This document shows positions 9,164 to 17,831 of a stretch of DNA of 64,000 nt, piece by piece. Location of the stretch: the NCBI RefSeq assembly GCF_003634015.1, contig NZ_RBII01000001.1, forward strand, positions 1,550,001 through 1,614,000. The letters run 5' to 3'. How positions within the stretch are numbered: position 1 is the first letter of the stretch; each line of letters opens with the position of its first letter. The notes beneath the pieces are model-generated. The model was not told the DNA's origin. It was given only the letters and a program-made list of their open reading frames with translations, and searched no databases. Made by a program: the position numbers and the translations under genes. This DNA is from Litorimonas taeanensis. GTDB taxonomy: Bacteria; Pseudomonadota; Alphaproteobacteria; Caulobacterales; Maricaulaceae.

Positions 9164-9874
9164 CTATCGCAAATTCCATTTTGGTTTTAACGTATCAATA
9201 ATACTATCCTCTAGAGCTGCAGAAAAATTCAGATAAAACGCTCCAACCTTCATAGGGCGAACGTCATTAAAACCATACATATCAATCTCTCTGCCATCGA
9301 ACAGTGCAGCTTTCAAATTTGCATTTATACGAATATTTGTCGCCTGAGATACGCCCGGTTTGGAATAAAAGTAGAGGCGTTTTTTCAAATTTTGCTTCGT
9401 CTTACCAACATATAAAACTTGGCCACACTCTACAAATGCATAAAGAGCCGGAGAGGCGTCATGCATATCATTTTGAATTAACTCTGGCTCTCCATTATTA
9501 TCTTGCCAATAGCCAATTGAAACGAAGCCAATTTCTTTAAGTAGGTCAATATTTCTCTCCCTATTCTCACCAAAGTAGGTTTTCGTTGAAGCAGGTTTAA
9601 TCTGAGAAAGTTCTCTTGGACGAGCAACTTCCTTAGGACGCTTCTGAATAACACTACGCCCCATTTTATTTGCAAACATAACATATTTTAACCCACCACA
9701 TGAACCACAATAATCTTTCCTTCTATCAAATCTTGTCGTTTGAATTAATTTTCGGGAGATAATATTTGACTCTTGGCGAGAAGACAATTTCGCTTTAACC
9801 GCGATACAGTCATCACAGATTGGAAATGAGTTTGGTTTTAAGTGTAGAGATTTAACTCTATCAATTGCACTCAT
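9164..9874 (-). CDS. GIY-YIG nuclease-fold protein with N-terminal Cys pairs
   Basis: A 236-residue protein. The C-terminal third carries a GIY-YIG-like core: ALYAFVECG, then VLYVGKTKQNLKKRL with the expected Lys and Arg, and a Glu in the ALEDSIID helix near the end. The N-terminal part has CDDC and CGSC pairs that could bind zinc. Members of this fold cut DNA, but many small GIY-YIG proteins have no known role, and the first motif is degenerate (LYAF for GIY). The ATG at 9874 follows GGAGGG at five bases, an excellent ribosome binding site. The gene and its flanks are A+T-rich with many AAA, AAT and ATA codons, unlike neighbouring genes, which suggests lateral transfer. No methylase or transposase is adjacent. 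Confidence 0.72.
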   Translation of the reverse strand: MSAIDRVKSLHLKPNSFPICDDCIAVKAKLSSRQESNIISRKLIQTTRFDRRKDYCGSCGGLKYVMFANKMGRSVIQKRPKEVARPRELSQIKPASTKTYFGENRERNIDLLKEIGFVSIGYWQDNNGEPELIQNDMHDASPALYAFVECGQVLYVGKTKQNLKKRLYFYSKPGVSQATNIRINANLKAALFDGREIDMYGFNDVRPMKVGAFYLNFSAALEDSIIDTLKPKWNLR

Positions 9875-10666
9875 TTATTCCCTCCAGTCTTACAAAACTG
9901 TTCACGAAATTTCATAAACTAAACACCGTTTTCACCTTCCTATACACGTAATTGGAGTAAATTAAATAATTCTCTCCTAAATTTTTGGAACCAATATATC
10001 ATATCTATATTGGTGATATTATCGAGAGCCATTTGAAAAGCGATGTGTACTTCATTTAAGATTTAGTTTTCTAGCCTTCCGCTACTATCTCTCTTCAAGG
10101 ACTCACCATGTTCGTTCAACAGGTTAAATTCATTCCACGCTTACACGCCCCTAGCCCGTAATCATTCCAATCGCTTATCATCAATTCACCCTATTCCATC
10201 CACGCTCTTTACCCCTCTGATACACTCCCCTTGTTCGGCTCATACGGACAGGCAGGCGATCGTGGTTTGTTGGTGAGTTGACAGCGGGATTGAGCATCTG
10301 GCCTGACGGGGCTGGACTGTGCCGGATCTTCTGAGATGGGGCCTGACTGACGTGGCCTAGGTTTGTTGATGGCTCATGCAATCAACGGACTCGCAGGTCA
10401 TGACTGCAGGGTAGTAATCAGGCCGTCTTGGTACAAACCGCTGCCGCGTGGTGGAAACTGCGTAAAACAAAACTCATCTGGTCTCCATCGTAGAGACCAC
10501 CACGCGGACACGTCCACTTTATTGTGGCGGATTGCCGCCCGCCAACCCAATCCGCATTCTTTATTGCGGCGGATTGAGACTGGCGTTCACTTTGGCTCGA
10601 CCCTTGATGGCGAGCAGAATGAAAAACTCGCCTAAATATAGAACATGATAAAACAGGGATATTTAT
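9875..10666. other. Gene-poor region with inverted repeats
   Basis: A 792-bp stretch without a supportable gene. The left 220 bp are A+T-rich like the GIY-YIG gene, while the right part is G+C-richer and strongly structured (see 10444-10576). Short open frames here, including a 17-codon frame at 10108-10161, have no recognisable content. Confidence 0.6.
10444..10576 (+). repeat. Cluster of competing hairpins and a 17-bp direct repeat
   Basis: CCGCGTGGTGG (10444-10454) pairs perfectly with CCACCACGCGG (10497-10507). Inside the loop GGTCTC (10480-10485) pairs with GAGACC (10493-10498), sharing two bases with the outer arm, so the two stems exclude each other at that edge. A 17-bp direct repeat with one mismatch follows (10518-10534 and 10560-10576, TTTATTGTGGCGGATTG), with a CAATCCGC copy of its end in inverted orientation at 10548-10555. 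It could be an RNA leader for the gene at 10667 or a mobile palindromic element. Confidence 0.7.
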
Positions 10667-11152
10667 ATGCCGCGCTCTGAAAAGACCCTCAGCCAACGCT
10701 CTCTTAGCCATCTTAGATTCAAAATCGAGCAAGCCAAATTATCTAAGCTAGAGGCCGACCTCCCCTCGGTTGAGCCTGAATATATCCGTTACGTGGATTT
10801 ACCGCCTCTCCACCCCGAAGATAAAATAGACCTTTGCAATCGGTTCACCCATTTGGCGCGCAGGACAGAGGGCGAGAGCGTGGCCGCCGAAATTGAAGAC
10901 GCCGTCAATCATTGGCATGCTATGAATAATGGGATGCGCGGTCAGCCTATCGGCGCGGCGCAGGACAAACGCGAAACCGTACCCTTTTGGGAGGGGTTGA
11001 CGGAAAATGGTTATTCCCTCTTTGAAGGCGGCGTTTTGTGTGAAGATTTTATCGCGGCCATTTTTAAAGGCAAAGAGGCGCAAAGCGAAGCCGTACAAGC
11101 CTATCACGAGGCGAATATTGTCGACGTCGTTTTTAAGGGCAAGCAGCCATGA
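10667..11152 (+). CDS. Hypothetical protein, 161 aa
   Basis: I do not recognise this family. The product is 161 residues, soluble, with no signal peptide or membrane segment. The N-terminus is basic and helical (SHLRFKIEQAKLSKLEADL), the middle is acidic, and FWEGL and FEGGVLCEDFIAAIFKG segments occur in the C-terminal half. The ATG at 10667 has AGGG eight bases upstream, and codon use resembles the housekeeping genes to the right rather than the A+T-rich gene to the left, so I consider it real. It stands alone between two repeat-rich gaps. Confidence 0.6.
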   Translation: MPRSEKTLSQRSLSHLRFKIEQAKLSKLEADLPSVEPEYIRYVDLPPLHPEDKIDLCNRFTHLARRTEGESVAAEIEDAVNHWHAMNNGMRGQPIGAAQDKRETVPFWEGLTENGYSLFEGGVLCEDFIAAIFKGKEAQSEAVQAYHEANIVDVVFKGKQP

Positions 11153-11569
11153 TGACGGCGTTTCACTCTCTCGTGCATCCCTCCTATTTTCCGCTCATCC
11201 CGTTGAAAAACGGGATCCAGTGTTTGTTGTGAGGTCATGAGTTAGGTGAGTTAGGCGCAATTGGCAGGGGAAGGCAGTTGATGGAGTGGTGCTTAAATAT
11301 CGAGAGACCGCGATATAGCGTTGCACTCTTACTAACGCGCTTTGCGCGCCGCGTTCGAGCGGTAGCATCCTCACTAGCTCGCTTCGCGAGGCCGCGTTCG
11401 GCCATAAACTTGGATATATATAACTTGGGGAGGCAGTTGATAGAAATGTGCGGCGTGTCGAGGGCTCGCGATATTGCGGCGCATCCTCACTAGCTCGCTT
11501 CGCGAGGCCGCGTTCGGATGGTGAGTAATCCTACTCGACCTTATCCGATTTGCCCTATAAAGCCTCGCC
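11153..11569. repeat. Intergenic palindromic repeat array
   Basis: A 417-bp gap. A perfect hairpin, ATCCCGTT-GAAA-AACGGGAT, lies at 11197-11216 without a T-tract. A unit of about 87 bp occurs twice in diverged form, starting with GGCAGTTGAT (about 11272-11356 and 11432-11517). Each copy ends in a palindrome followed by CCGCGTTCG. A 37-bp segment is repeated exactly at 11365-11401 and 11481-11517 and contains the hairpin CTCGC-TTC-GCGAG, while the first unit carries the related CGCGC-TTT-GCGCG form. The pattern resembles REP/BIME-type elements. Confidence 0.8.
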
Positions 11570-12748
11570 ATGTCTTATGATCTTATCATTATTGGCGCAG
11601 GGGCGGCGGGCCTTATGTGCGCGGGGCGCGCCGTGCAAGGCGGGCTGTCTGTACTGGTGCTTGACCATGCCAAACGTCCCGGAGAAAAAATCCGTATTAG
11701 CGGCGGCGGGCGGTGCAATTTCACCAATATTCACTGCACGCATAAAAACTTCATTTCGCAAAATCCGCATTTTGCGCGTTCTGCTCTTGCCCGTTATACG
11801 CCGCAAGACTTCATTGATTTGGTCGAACGCTATGGCATTGCATGGCATGAAAAAACTAAAGGACAGCTGTTTTGCGATGAGAGCGCGCAGCAAATAATTG
11901 ATATGCTTCTCGAAGAAGCTAAAGGCATGGAACTGCGTTTGGAATGCAATGTTTTGGGGGTCGATAAATTTGACGCAGGTTTTGTCGTGACCACATCGCG
12001 CGAAGCGATAGAGGCCAAAGCCGTGGTTGTCGCCTGCGGCGGGCCGAGCATCCCCAAAATGGGCGCTTCGCGGTTTGGCTATGAACTCGCTTTGCGCTTT
12101 GAACTCCCCCTTGTGGAGCCCGCCCCTGCCCTCGTGCCGCTGACCTTTACGGGGGAGCTGAAAGAGCCCATCGCCGCCCTGTCTGGGGTCAGCACGAATA
12201 GCGTCGTCAGCCATCCCGGCCATGATTTTGAAGAGGCGCTTCTCTTCACTCATCGCGGTTTATCAGGGCCTGCCATTTTACAAATTTCGTCTTATTGGAA
12301 TCCCGGCGATTCCATCACGATTAACCTTGCCCCCGATATTGATATATTAACGGCGTTAAAAAAGGCGCGAACAGAAACGCCCAAGCAAACGCCCGAAATT
12401 TGGCTCTCGCAATATTTGCCGAAACGTCTGGCGGCCTATTTGGCGTCACATATTAAACAGCTTCGTCTGGCCGATATGAATGATGCTGCGCTCAACAACC
12501 TCGCGCTTATGGTCAATCATTGGCACGTCACCCCCGCCGGTAGTGAGGGATACCGCAAAGCCGAAGTCACGAAAGGCGGCGTCGATACGAACAGTCTGTC
12601 CTCTAAAACTATGGAAGTGAAATCTGTGAAAGGGCTCTATTTTATTGGCGAAGTCGTTGACGTAACCGGGCATTTAGGGGGGCATAATTTCCAATGGGCT
12701 TGGGCAAGCGGCGCGGCCTGCGCCGAAGCGATTATCGCTGCGCGTTAA
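11570..12748 (+). CDS. BaiN/YhiN (HI0933) family flavoprotein oxidoreductase
   Basis: A 392-residue cytoplasmic flavoprotein of the HI0933/YhiN/BaiN family, whose members bind FAD and are annotated as NAD(P)/FAD-dependent oxidoreductases. The physiological substrate is mostly unknown. The Rossmann dinucleotide site IIGAGAAGLMCAG begins at residue 5, followed by the family signature ISGGGRCNFTN. The C-terminal FAD-contact region contains LYFIGEVVDVTGHLGGHNFQWAWASG. Length matches the family. It is convergent with the TauE gene, the stops overlapping by 3 bp. No obvious pathway partner is next to it, so the name should not be read as bile-acid metabolism. Confidence 0.9.
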   Translation: MSYDLIIIGAGAAGLMCAGRAVQGGLSVLVLDHAKRPGEKIRISGGGRCNFTNIHCTHKNFISQNPHFARSALARYTPQDFIDLVERYGIAWHEKTKGQLFCDESAQQIIDMLLEEAKGMELRLECNVLGVDKFDAGFVVTTSREAIEAKAVVVACGGPSIPKMGASRFGYELALRFELPLVEPAPALVPLTFTGELKEPIAALSGVSTNSVVSHPGHDFEEALLFTHRGLSGPAILQISSYWNPGDSITINLAPDIDILTALKKARTETPKQTPEIWLSQYLPKRLAAYLASHIKQLRLADMNDAALNNLALMVNHWHVTPAGSEGYRKAEVTKGGVDTNSLSSKTMEVKSVKGLYFIGEVVDVTGHLGGHNFQWAWASGAACAEAIIAAR

Positions 12749-13518
12749 AACAGCCCGTCAAAAATCAGCTTTAACCCCGTTATGAAAATCAGAGCATAAA
12801 TGATACGATAGAAAACAGTTTGGTTCACTCGCTTCACGGCCCAAATGCCAATCCAAACGCCAATTGGCGCCAAAGGAATAAGCATCGCCGAGGTTTTAAG
12901 GTTGGTCGCATCAAACTGCCCCAGCGCAGCATAAGGAATAAGTTTCACAAGGTTCACAACTGTAAAAAACATCACCGCCGTCGCCGCATATACCCGTTTT
13001 TCCAAATTCTTCGGCATAACATAGGCTTGGAAAGGCGGCCCGCCGGCATGGGCAATAAAGCTGGTAAAGCCTGCGGCTATACCAGCCATTATTCCCATAG
13101 GGCTGAACCACGGCCCAGATGTGGCATAAACCACAGGGGCGGATTCTGGGGTGAGTTTTAAAAAGGGTTTCACCGCCGCATAAATAGGAAAGGAAACAGC
13201 AATCACGCCAACCAGTATCCGTACAATATCATCATTAACCCCGCCGGCAAAAACGCCGCCCAGCGCTACGCCCAAAATAGCGGCAGGTAAAATTCTGATT
13301 ATCGTCAATTTATCCCACAGCTTACGATAGGACCAAAGGCTGACCCAATCCATGACAATAAGAATAGGCAGCATAATCCCTGCGGCTTGAACAGGTGATA
13401 TCGTCAACGCCATGATGGGAACCGCGAACAGACCTAAACCGCCTAACCCGCCTTTGGACACACCTGTGATGAGAACAGCAAATATTGCAGCTATCCAAAA
13501 TATAGGATCTTCAATCAT
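12745..13518 (-). CDS. TauE/SafE family membrane permease
   Basis: A 257-residue inner-membrane protein of the TauE/SafE (DUF81) family, transporters linked to export of sulfite, sulfoacetate and other organic anions. The sequence is a chain of about eight hydrophobic helices with the family's GxGGxGGGxxxxP-like start, here VSKGGLGGLGLFAVPIMAL, and an internal second copy around GFTSFIAHAGGPPFQAYVMP. Substrate cannot be assigned. It is divergent from the pxpABC operon with a gap of about 100 bp, which may mean shared regulation, but no sulfur-metabolism gene is nearby. Confidence 0.88.
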   Translation of the reverse strand: MIEDPIFWIAAIFAVLITGVSKGGLGGLGLFAVPIMALTISPVQAAGIMLPILIVMDWVSLWSYRKLWDKLTIIRILPAAILGVALGGVFAGGVNDDIVRILVGVIAVSFPIYAAVKPFLKLTPESAPVVYATSGPWFSPMGIMAGIAAGFTSFIAHAGGPPFQAYVMPKNLEKRVYAATAVMFFTVVNLVKLIPYAALGQFDATNLKTSAMLIPLAPIGVWIGIWAVKRVNQTVFYRIIYALIFITGLKLIFDGLF

Positions 13519-13624
13519 ATCGCCTCATGCCTTTATCATCCTTAAATGCCAAGGAGGTTTAATAGAAGAGGGTTTTATAGAAAAGGGATAGGCGGGACTC
13601 ATTTTGCACGCTATGGAGCCTTCA

Positions 13625-14434
13625 ATGAAAGTCATTGATTTAAATGCAGATGTTGGCGAAGCAGATAACGCGGATTGGGCGCAATCCGAAGCCGATATTC
13701 TCCGTTTTGTAAGCTCTGCCAATATCGCTTGCGGGGGTCATGCGGGCGATAAAGAGACAATGCGCCTAACCCTTCAAAACGCCAAGCAAAACAATGTGAG
13801 CGTTGGGGCGCACCCTGCCTATCCTGATCGCAAAAATTTTGGGCGTAAATCTTTGACGCTTGGGAAAGACATAAGCCAAGCCGATTTAAAACAATCCCTT
13901 ACAAATCAGATTACAACTCTGATGGAGGTCGCCGCAGAGGAAGGCGTAACGATAGCCTATGTTAAGCCTCATGGCGCGCTTTATAATGATGCCGTAAAAG
14001 ACGCCATAAAGGCCGAGTTAATCGCCTCTGTTATTCACGCGTTAAATCCGTCTCTCATATTCATGGGCGGACCAAATTCTGAAATGGCACAAGCGGCGAA
14101 GGCCTATGGATTAGAATTTATAGCCGAAGGTTTCATAGACAGACGCTATACAGATGATGGGCATTTACTGAACCGACGCCGCCAAGGCGCTGTCTTGGCC
14201 ACAGATGAAAGCCGAATTGACCAAGCTGTCTCACTCGCAGTTGAAGGGAGCGTGAAAACCCAAAGCGGCAAAACCTTACATATTCACCCCCAATCCCTTT
14301 GCTTACATGGGGATAGCGCGGGGGCTGTCGAAACAGCCCGAAAAACGAAGGCCGCCTTAGAACAAGCCAATATCAGTATTCAGTCTTTTGCATTGCCTCA
14401 ATTCTCTAAAAATTTGAAACAAGGTTCGCCCTAA
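13625..14434 (+). CDS. pxpA: 5-oxoprolinase subunit A (LamB/YcsF family)
   Basis: The 269-residue product is subunit A of the prokaryotic 5-oxoprolinase, which with PxpB and PxpC opens the cyclised glutamate 5-oxoproline to glutamate using ATP. Family signatures are DLNADVGEA at the N-terminus, ANIACGGHAGD, VGAHPAYPD and VKPHGALYN. Three in-frame starts exist (TTG 13604, ATG 13613, ATG 13625). I chose 13625 because GGAG lies six bases upstream and because family members begin directly with the MxxIDLNxD segment. It opens a tightly coupled pxpA-pxpB-pxpC-pabBC run. Confidence 0.92.
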   Translation: MKVIDLNADVGEADNADWAQSEADILRFVSSANIACGGHAGDKETMRLTLQNAKQNNVSVGAHPAYPDRKNFGRKSLTLGKDISQADLKQSLTNQITTLMEVAAEEGVTIAYVKPHGALYNDAVKDAIKAELIASVIHALNPSLIFMGGPNSEMAQAAKAYGLEFIAEGFIDRRYTDDGHLLNRRRQGAVLATDESRIDQAVSLAVEGSVKTQSGKTLHIHPQSLCLHGDSAGAVETARKTKAALEQANISIQSFALPQFSKNLKQGSP

Positions 14435-14435
14435 T

Positions 14436-15119
14436 ATGCCCCTTAAACCCCAAAAAACAAAGTTGGATCCACGGGTAGAGCCTTATGGCGATAATGCTGT
14501 ATTGGTGGCCTATGATGTTTTGGGCTATTCAGAAAAAGCGTCCAATGCAATCCATCAACTGTCCGATACATTGCGAGATATGAATCTTTGGACAAATGTT
14601 GTCCCTGCTTATGACAGCCTTATGGTGACGTTTAATCCGATGATGATTGAACTTTCTTCGGCTCTTAACACCGTAAAAACATCCCTTAACAACTTAAGCA
14701 AAGCCAAAAAAGATAAACCAATAAAGCCGATTGATATTCCCGTTTTTTATGGCGGCGAAGACGGTCCAGATATGGAAAATATTTGTAAATCCTCAAAGCT
14801 CACAGAAACGCAAATTATCAAGCGGCACAGCAGCCGTCTTTATCGTGTTTGCCTTATGGGCTTCATTCCCGGTTTTGCGTTTTTATCTGAAACAGACAAA
14901 AAGCTTCACCATCCCCGCCATGCGACCCCGCGATTAAAAGTGGCGCCAGGCTCAATTGGCATCGCGAATTGGCAAACAGGAATATATGGTTTGGAAAGCC
15001 CCGGCGGCTGGCAAATTATTGGGCGCACGCCTCTTTCTATATTTGATTCAAAACGCCAAGAGCCTTTTGCTCTTAAGGCTGGTGATCAAGTCAGATTTAT
15101 ACCACAAGGCAAAGTCTAA
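14436..15119 (+). CDS. pxpB: 5-oxoprolinase subunit B (KipI-like)
   Basis: This 227-residue protein matches the KipI/PxpB family. In the enzyme complex it pairs with PxpC and acts on the phosphorylated intermediate. Visible family segments are EPYGDNAVLVAY near the start and the strongly conserved LMGFIPGFAFLSETD followed by HPRHATPRLKVAPGSIGIANWQTGIYGLESPGGW, read here as two linked motifs. The gene starts one base after the pxpA stop and its own stop overlaps the pxpC start (TAATG). In Bacillus a homologous pair also modulates the sporulation kinase KinA. Nothing here points to that role. Confidence 0.92.
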   Translation: MPLKPQKTKLDPRVEPYGDNAVLVAYDVLGYSEKASNAIHQLSDTLRDMNLWTNVVPAYDSLMVTFNPMMIELSSALNTVKTSLNNLSKAKKDKPIKPIDIPVFYGGEDGPDMENICKSSKLTETQIIKRHSSRLYRVCLMGFIPGFAFLSETDKKLHHPRHATPRLKVAPGSIGIANWQTGIYGLESPGGWQIIGRTPLSIFDSKRQEPFALKAGDQVRFIPQGKV

Positions 15120-16066
15120 TGCGTGACCCTATTTTAACGATACTCAATGGCGGGTCGCAGACTACATTACAAGATGCAGGACGGCCCGGATATCGCCATT
15201 TAGGTATACCCAAGAGCGGCGCCGCAGATAGATTATCCTTCGCGCTCTCAAATTTTCTTGTTGGCAATTCATGGGACGCCCCTGCACTGGAGTGCACATT
15301 AGGCGGTCTTCATATACGTTTCGAAAAAGCAACGCGCATTGCCTTGTCAGGGGCTGAAATGTGGGCCCAAATAAATGGTCAAAATGTCGAGACCAACAGA
15401 GCTCTGCCTGTCAACAAAGGCGACATTCTGACACTCAGCTTCGCTCGTATTGGTTGCCGTACCTATATCGCAATAGAAGGCGGATTAATCGGCGAACCTT
15501 TCATGGGGTCTGTATCAACTTATACGCCTGCGTCATTGGGCGGGATCGAAGGACGCGCTGTAAGAAGTGGTGATAAGTTTCATTGCGCTGAGATGGAGAA
15601 CATAGGTTCTCAATCCCTACCTACAGGCTACGCCCCCATATTGTCTCGGCATATCGTTCTCAGAGCACGCTCGGTTTCAGAATGGTCTTGGCTAACCCCA
15701 GAGGCAAAACGCTATATGTACACCTCGCCTTTTATAACAACACCCGACACGGACAGAATGGGGGCGCGATTGATAGGAGACCATATTGGCTTAATCAATA
15801 AAACACCGCTGACCAGCAGCCCTATTTTACCGGGGACGCTACAAATTCCGCCAGATGGGAAACCCATTTTGGCGATGATTGATGGACATTGCACAGGGGG
15901 ATATGCCCGTGCCTTACAAGTCATCACGGCCGATCAATGGTTACTCGGGCAGATAGCGCCGGGCTCTCCCATAAGCTTTCGCCGATGCGTTGTTGAAGAA
16001 GCCTCTGATATTTTACGCGGAAGAAATGCTTTTTACGCTGGAATTATGCCAGGGTTTTGGTTTTAG
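15119..16066 (+). CDS. pxpC: 5-oxoprolinase subunit C (KipA-like)
   Basis: A 315-residue KipA/PxpC family protein, the third subunit of bacterial 5-oxoprolinase. Conserved landmarks include TLQDAGRPGYRHLGIPKSGA near residue 17, ALECTLGG, ALSGAEMWA, YIAIEGG and the late IPPDGKPILAMIDGHCTGGYAR. The same fold occurs in urea amidolyases, but no biotin carboxylase or amidase genes are here, and the A-B-C gene order fits 5-oxoprolinase best. Overlap with pxpB by one base indicates translational coupling. Confidence 0.92.
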   Translation: MRDPILTILNGGSQTTLQDAGRPGYRHLGIPKSGAADRLSFALSNFLVGNSWDAPALECTLGGLHIRFEKATRIALSGAEMWAQINGQNVETNRALPVNKGDILTLSFARIGCRTYIAIEGGLIGEPFMGSVSTYTPASLGGIEGRAVRSGDKFHCAEMENIGSQSLPTGYAPILSRHIVLRARSVSEWSWLTPEAKRYMYTSPFITTPDTDRMGARLIGDHIGLINKTPLTSSPILPGTLQIPPDGKPILAMIDGHCTGGYARALQVITADQWLLGQIAPGSPISFRRCVVEEASDILRGRNAFYAGIMPGFWF

Positions 16067-16080
16067 GCCCATCTCGAATT

Positions 16081-17826
16081 ATGCGGCCTTATGTTTTATT
16101 AGATGACCAAAAAACGGGAGAAACTCGTTATTTCACTCAGCCTATAGATATTATTACGGCTTATAATTACGGTGATTTAAGCGCAGCTTTTGAAAAAATA
16201 GAAAACTATCAGAGGTCAGGGTATTATCTTGCGGGGTTCTTATCATATGAACTCGGCTATGCGCTAGAGCCTTCGCTTAGGCCTCTTTTAACGACACAAG
16301 ATAAGCCGCTTATTCAACTCGGCGTTTTTAAAACCCCTCCCAAAGCTCCGCCCGCTAATAGTCTTTACCGCGCAAAGCCTGTTTCTGTGCATTTGGAACC
16401 TCAATGGAGTCTAAGCGACTATCTCAACCGTTATAAGAAAGTACAAAATTACATTGAAGCCGGGGATGTTTATCAAATCAATTTGACCTTCCCTCTCTTG
16501 GGGCAGACACGTAACAGCGCTAAGACCTTATATGCAAGTTTCAGGCGCTCTCAACCCGGACGATATGGTGGTATTGTACGCCTAGGCGGCGATGATATTA
16601 TTTCATTCTCGCCCGAATTATTCTTTGAGAAACATGGCTCTAATATGCGTATGCGACCGATGAAGGGCACACGGCCGCGATTGTCTAACATTCTCGCAGA
16701 TAAAGCGCTACGCGCTGAAATGCAAAACGAACCCAAGTCAAAAGCCGAAAATTTGATGATCGTTGATCTCTTAAGGAATGATCTCTCACGTTTGTGCGCC
16801 CCAGGCTCCGTAAAGGTGCCTGAACTCTTTGCCGTCGAGACCTACCCCACCGTCCATCAAATGATATCTGAGGTGACCGGGACTTTGAAAGAAAACTTAT
16901 CTTGGCTAGAGATATTTAAAGGTTTATTCCCTTGTGGTTCTATTACAGGCGCCCCCAAAATACGCGCCATAGAAATTATCCACGAATTAGAAACGCATAA
17001 TCGGTCAGCCTATTGCGGCGCTATTGGTTATATCGCCCCCAATGGCAATGCCTGTTTCAATGTGGCTATACGCACGCTTCAATTAAATGAAGGGCAGCTA
17101 CGGTATGATGTGGGAAGCGGCGTTGTTCTCGACAGTGACGGCGAAGATGAATATCAGGAATGTTTATTAAAAGCAGAGATATTTAAACCGAAATCGCGCG
17201 CTGTTTTCGAAACCTTTCGATGGGAGCCTGAAAACGGGTATATTCGCAAGGATCAGCATATAAACCGGTTATTAAAAGCCGCCAGTCAATTTAAGATACC
17301 TCTGACTGAAACCCAAATTCAGTCATGTCTCTTGGATAAAATTCCACGCGGAAGCACGACTCAACGTATTCGTTTATCTCTCGCGCGCTCGGGCAAATTA
17401 GAGATGTCATCAAGCCCCTTAAAGCCGCTTGGTAAAGTGCCGCTTCGTATATGTCTTTCGCAATATTGCTTGGAACCTTCTCGGCAAATTACTGAGCACA
17501 AAGTCGAAATGCGGGATTTTTATGATGGTGAACGGTCTCGGCTTCAAGCCTTAGAGAAGATTGATGAAGTGATTTTCATGAGCCATGATCATATAATTAT
17601 GGAGGGCAGCTTCACCACTGTCTACATCGAAGAAAATGGCCAATTATTGACGCCCAAATTAAAAGGCATTCTCCCCGGAATATTACGACAAGACCTAGTA
17701 AATTCAGAGAAAGTCACTGAAACAGAAATCTCGCTTGAACGCTTTTTAAAAGCCGATAAGATTTTTATTGGAAACTCTCTACGCGGTTTACTACCGGCCA
17801 TATTAATTTCGAAAAAGCGGTTATAG
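16081..17826 (+). CDS. pabB: Aminodeoxychorismate synthase component I fused to 4-amino-4-deoxychorismate lyase
   Basis: A 581-residue two-domain enzyme for p-aminobenzoate (folate) synthesis. Residues 1 to about 380 are a chorismate-binding PabB domain: MRPMKGTRPR, SKAENLMIVDLLRNDLSR, CGSITGAPK and GAIGYI are visible. The C-terminal 200 residues are a class IV aminotransferase-fold PabC domain, with HKVEMRDFYDG holding the likely PLP lysine and EGSFTTVYIE and GILPGILR beyond. I start at ATG 16081 because PabBC proteins begin with a PYVLLDD segment, whereas the TTG at 16057 lies inside pxpC. The glutamine amidotransferase PabA is not in this window. The fusion should turn chorismate and ammonia into p-aminobenzoate and pyruvate once PabA supplies ammonia. 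Confidence 0.9.
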   Translation: MRPYVLLDDQKTGETRYFTQPIDIITAYNYGDLSAAFEKIENYQRSGYYLAGFLSYELGYALEPSLRPLLTTQDKPLIQLGVFKTPPKAPPANSLYRAKPVSVHLEPQWSLSDYLNRYKKVQNYIEAGDVYQINLTFPLLGQTRNSAKTLYASFRRSQPGRYGGIVRLGGDDIISFSPELFFEKHGSNMRMRPMKGTRPRLSNILADKALRAEMQNEPKSKAENLMIVDLLRNDLSRLCAPGSVKVPELFAVETYPTVHQMISEVTGTLKENLSWLEIFKGLFPCGSITGAPKIRAIEIIHELETHNRSAYCGAIGYIAPNGNACFNVAIRTLQLNEGQLRYDVGSGVVLDSDGEDEYQECLLKAEIFKPKSRAVFETFRWEPENGYIRKDQHINRLLKAASQFKIPLTETQIQSCLLDKIPRGSTTQRIRLSLARSGKLEMSSSPLKPLGKVPLRICLSQYCLEPSRQITEHKVEMRDFYDGERSRLQALEKIDEVIFMSHDHIIMEGSFTTVYIEENGQLLTPKLKGILPGILRQDLVNSEKVTETEISLERFLKADKIFIGNSLRGLLPAILISKKRL

Positions 17827-17831
17827 TCAGC

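Noticed and set aside
10108-10161. A 17-codon plus-strand frame (MFVQQVKFIP) behind an AAGGA-like site
   Set aside because: Too short to support without expression or conservation data.
13625-16066. Urea amidolyase or biotin-dependent carboxyltransferase reading of the KipI/KipA genes
   Set aside because: No biotin carboxylase or biotin-carrier domain is present and the LamB/YcsF gene is adjacent, which indicates 5-oxoprolinase.
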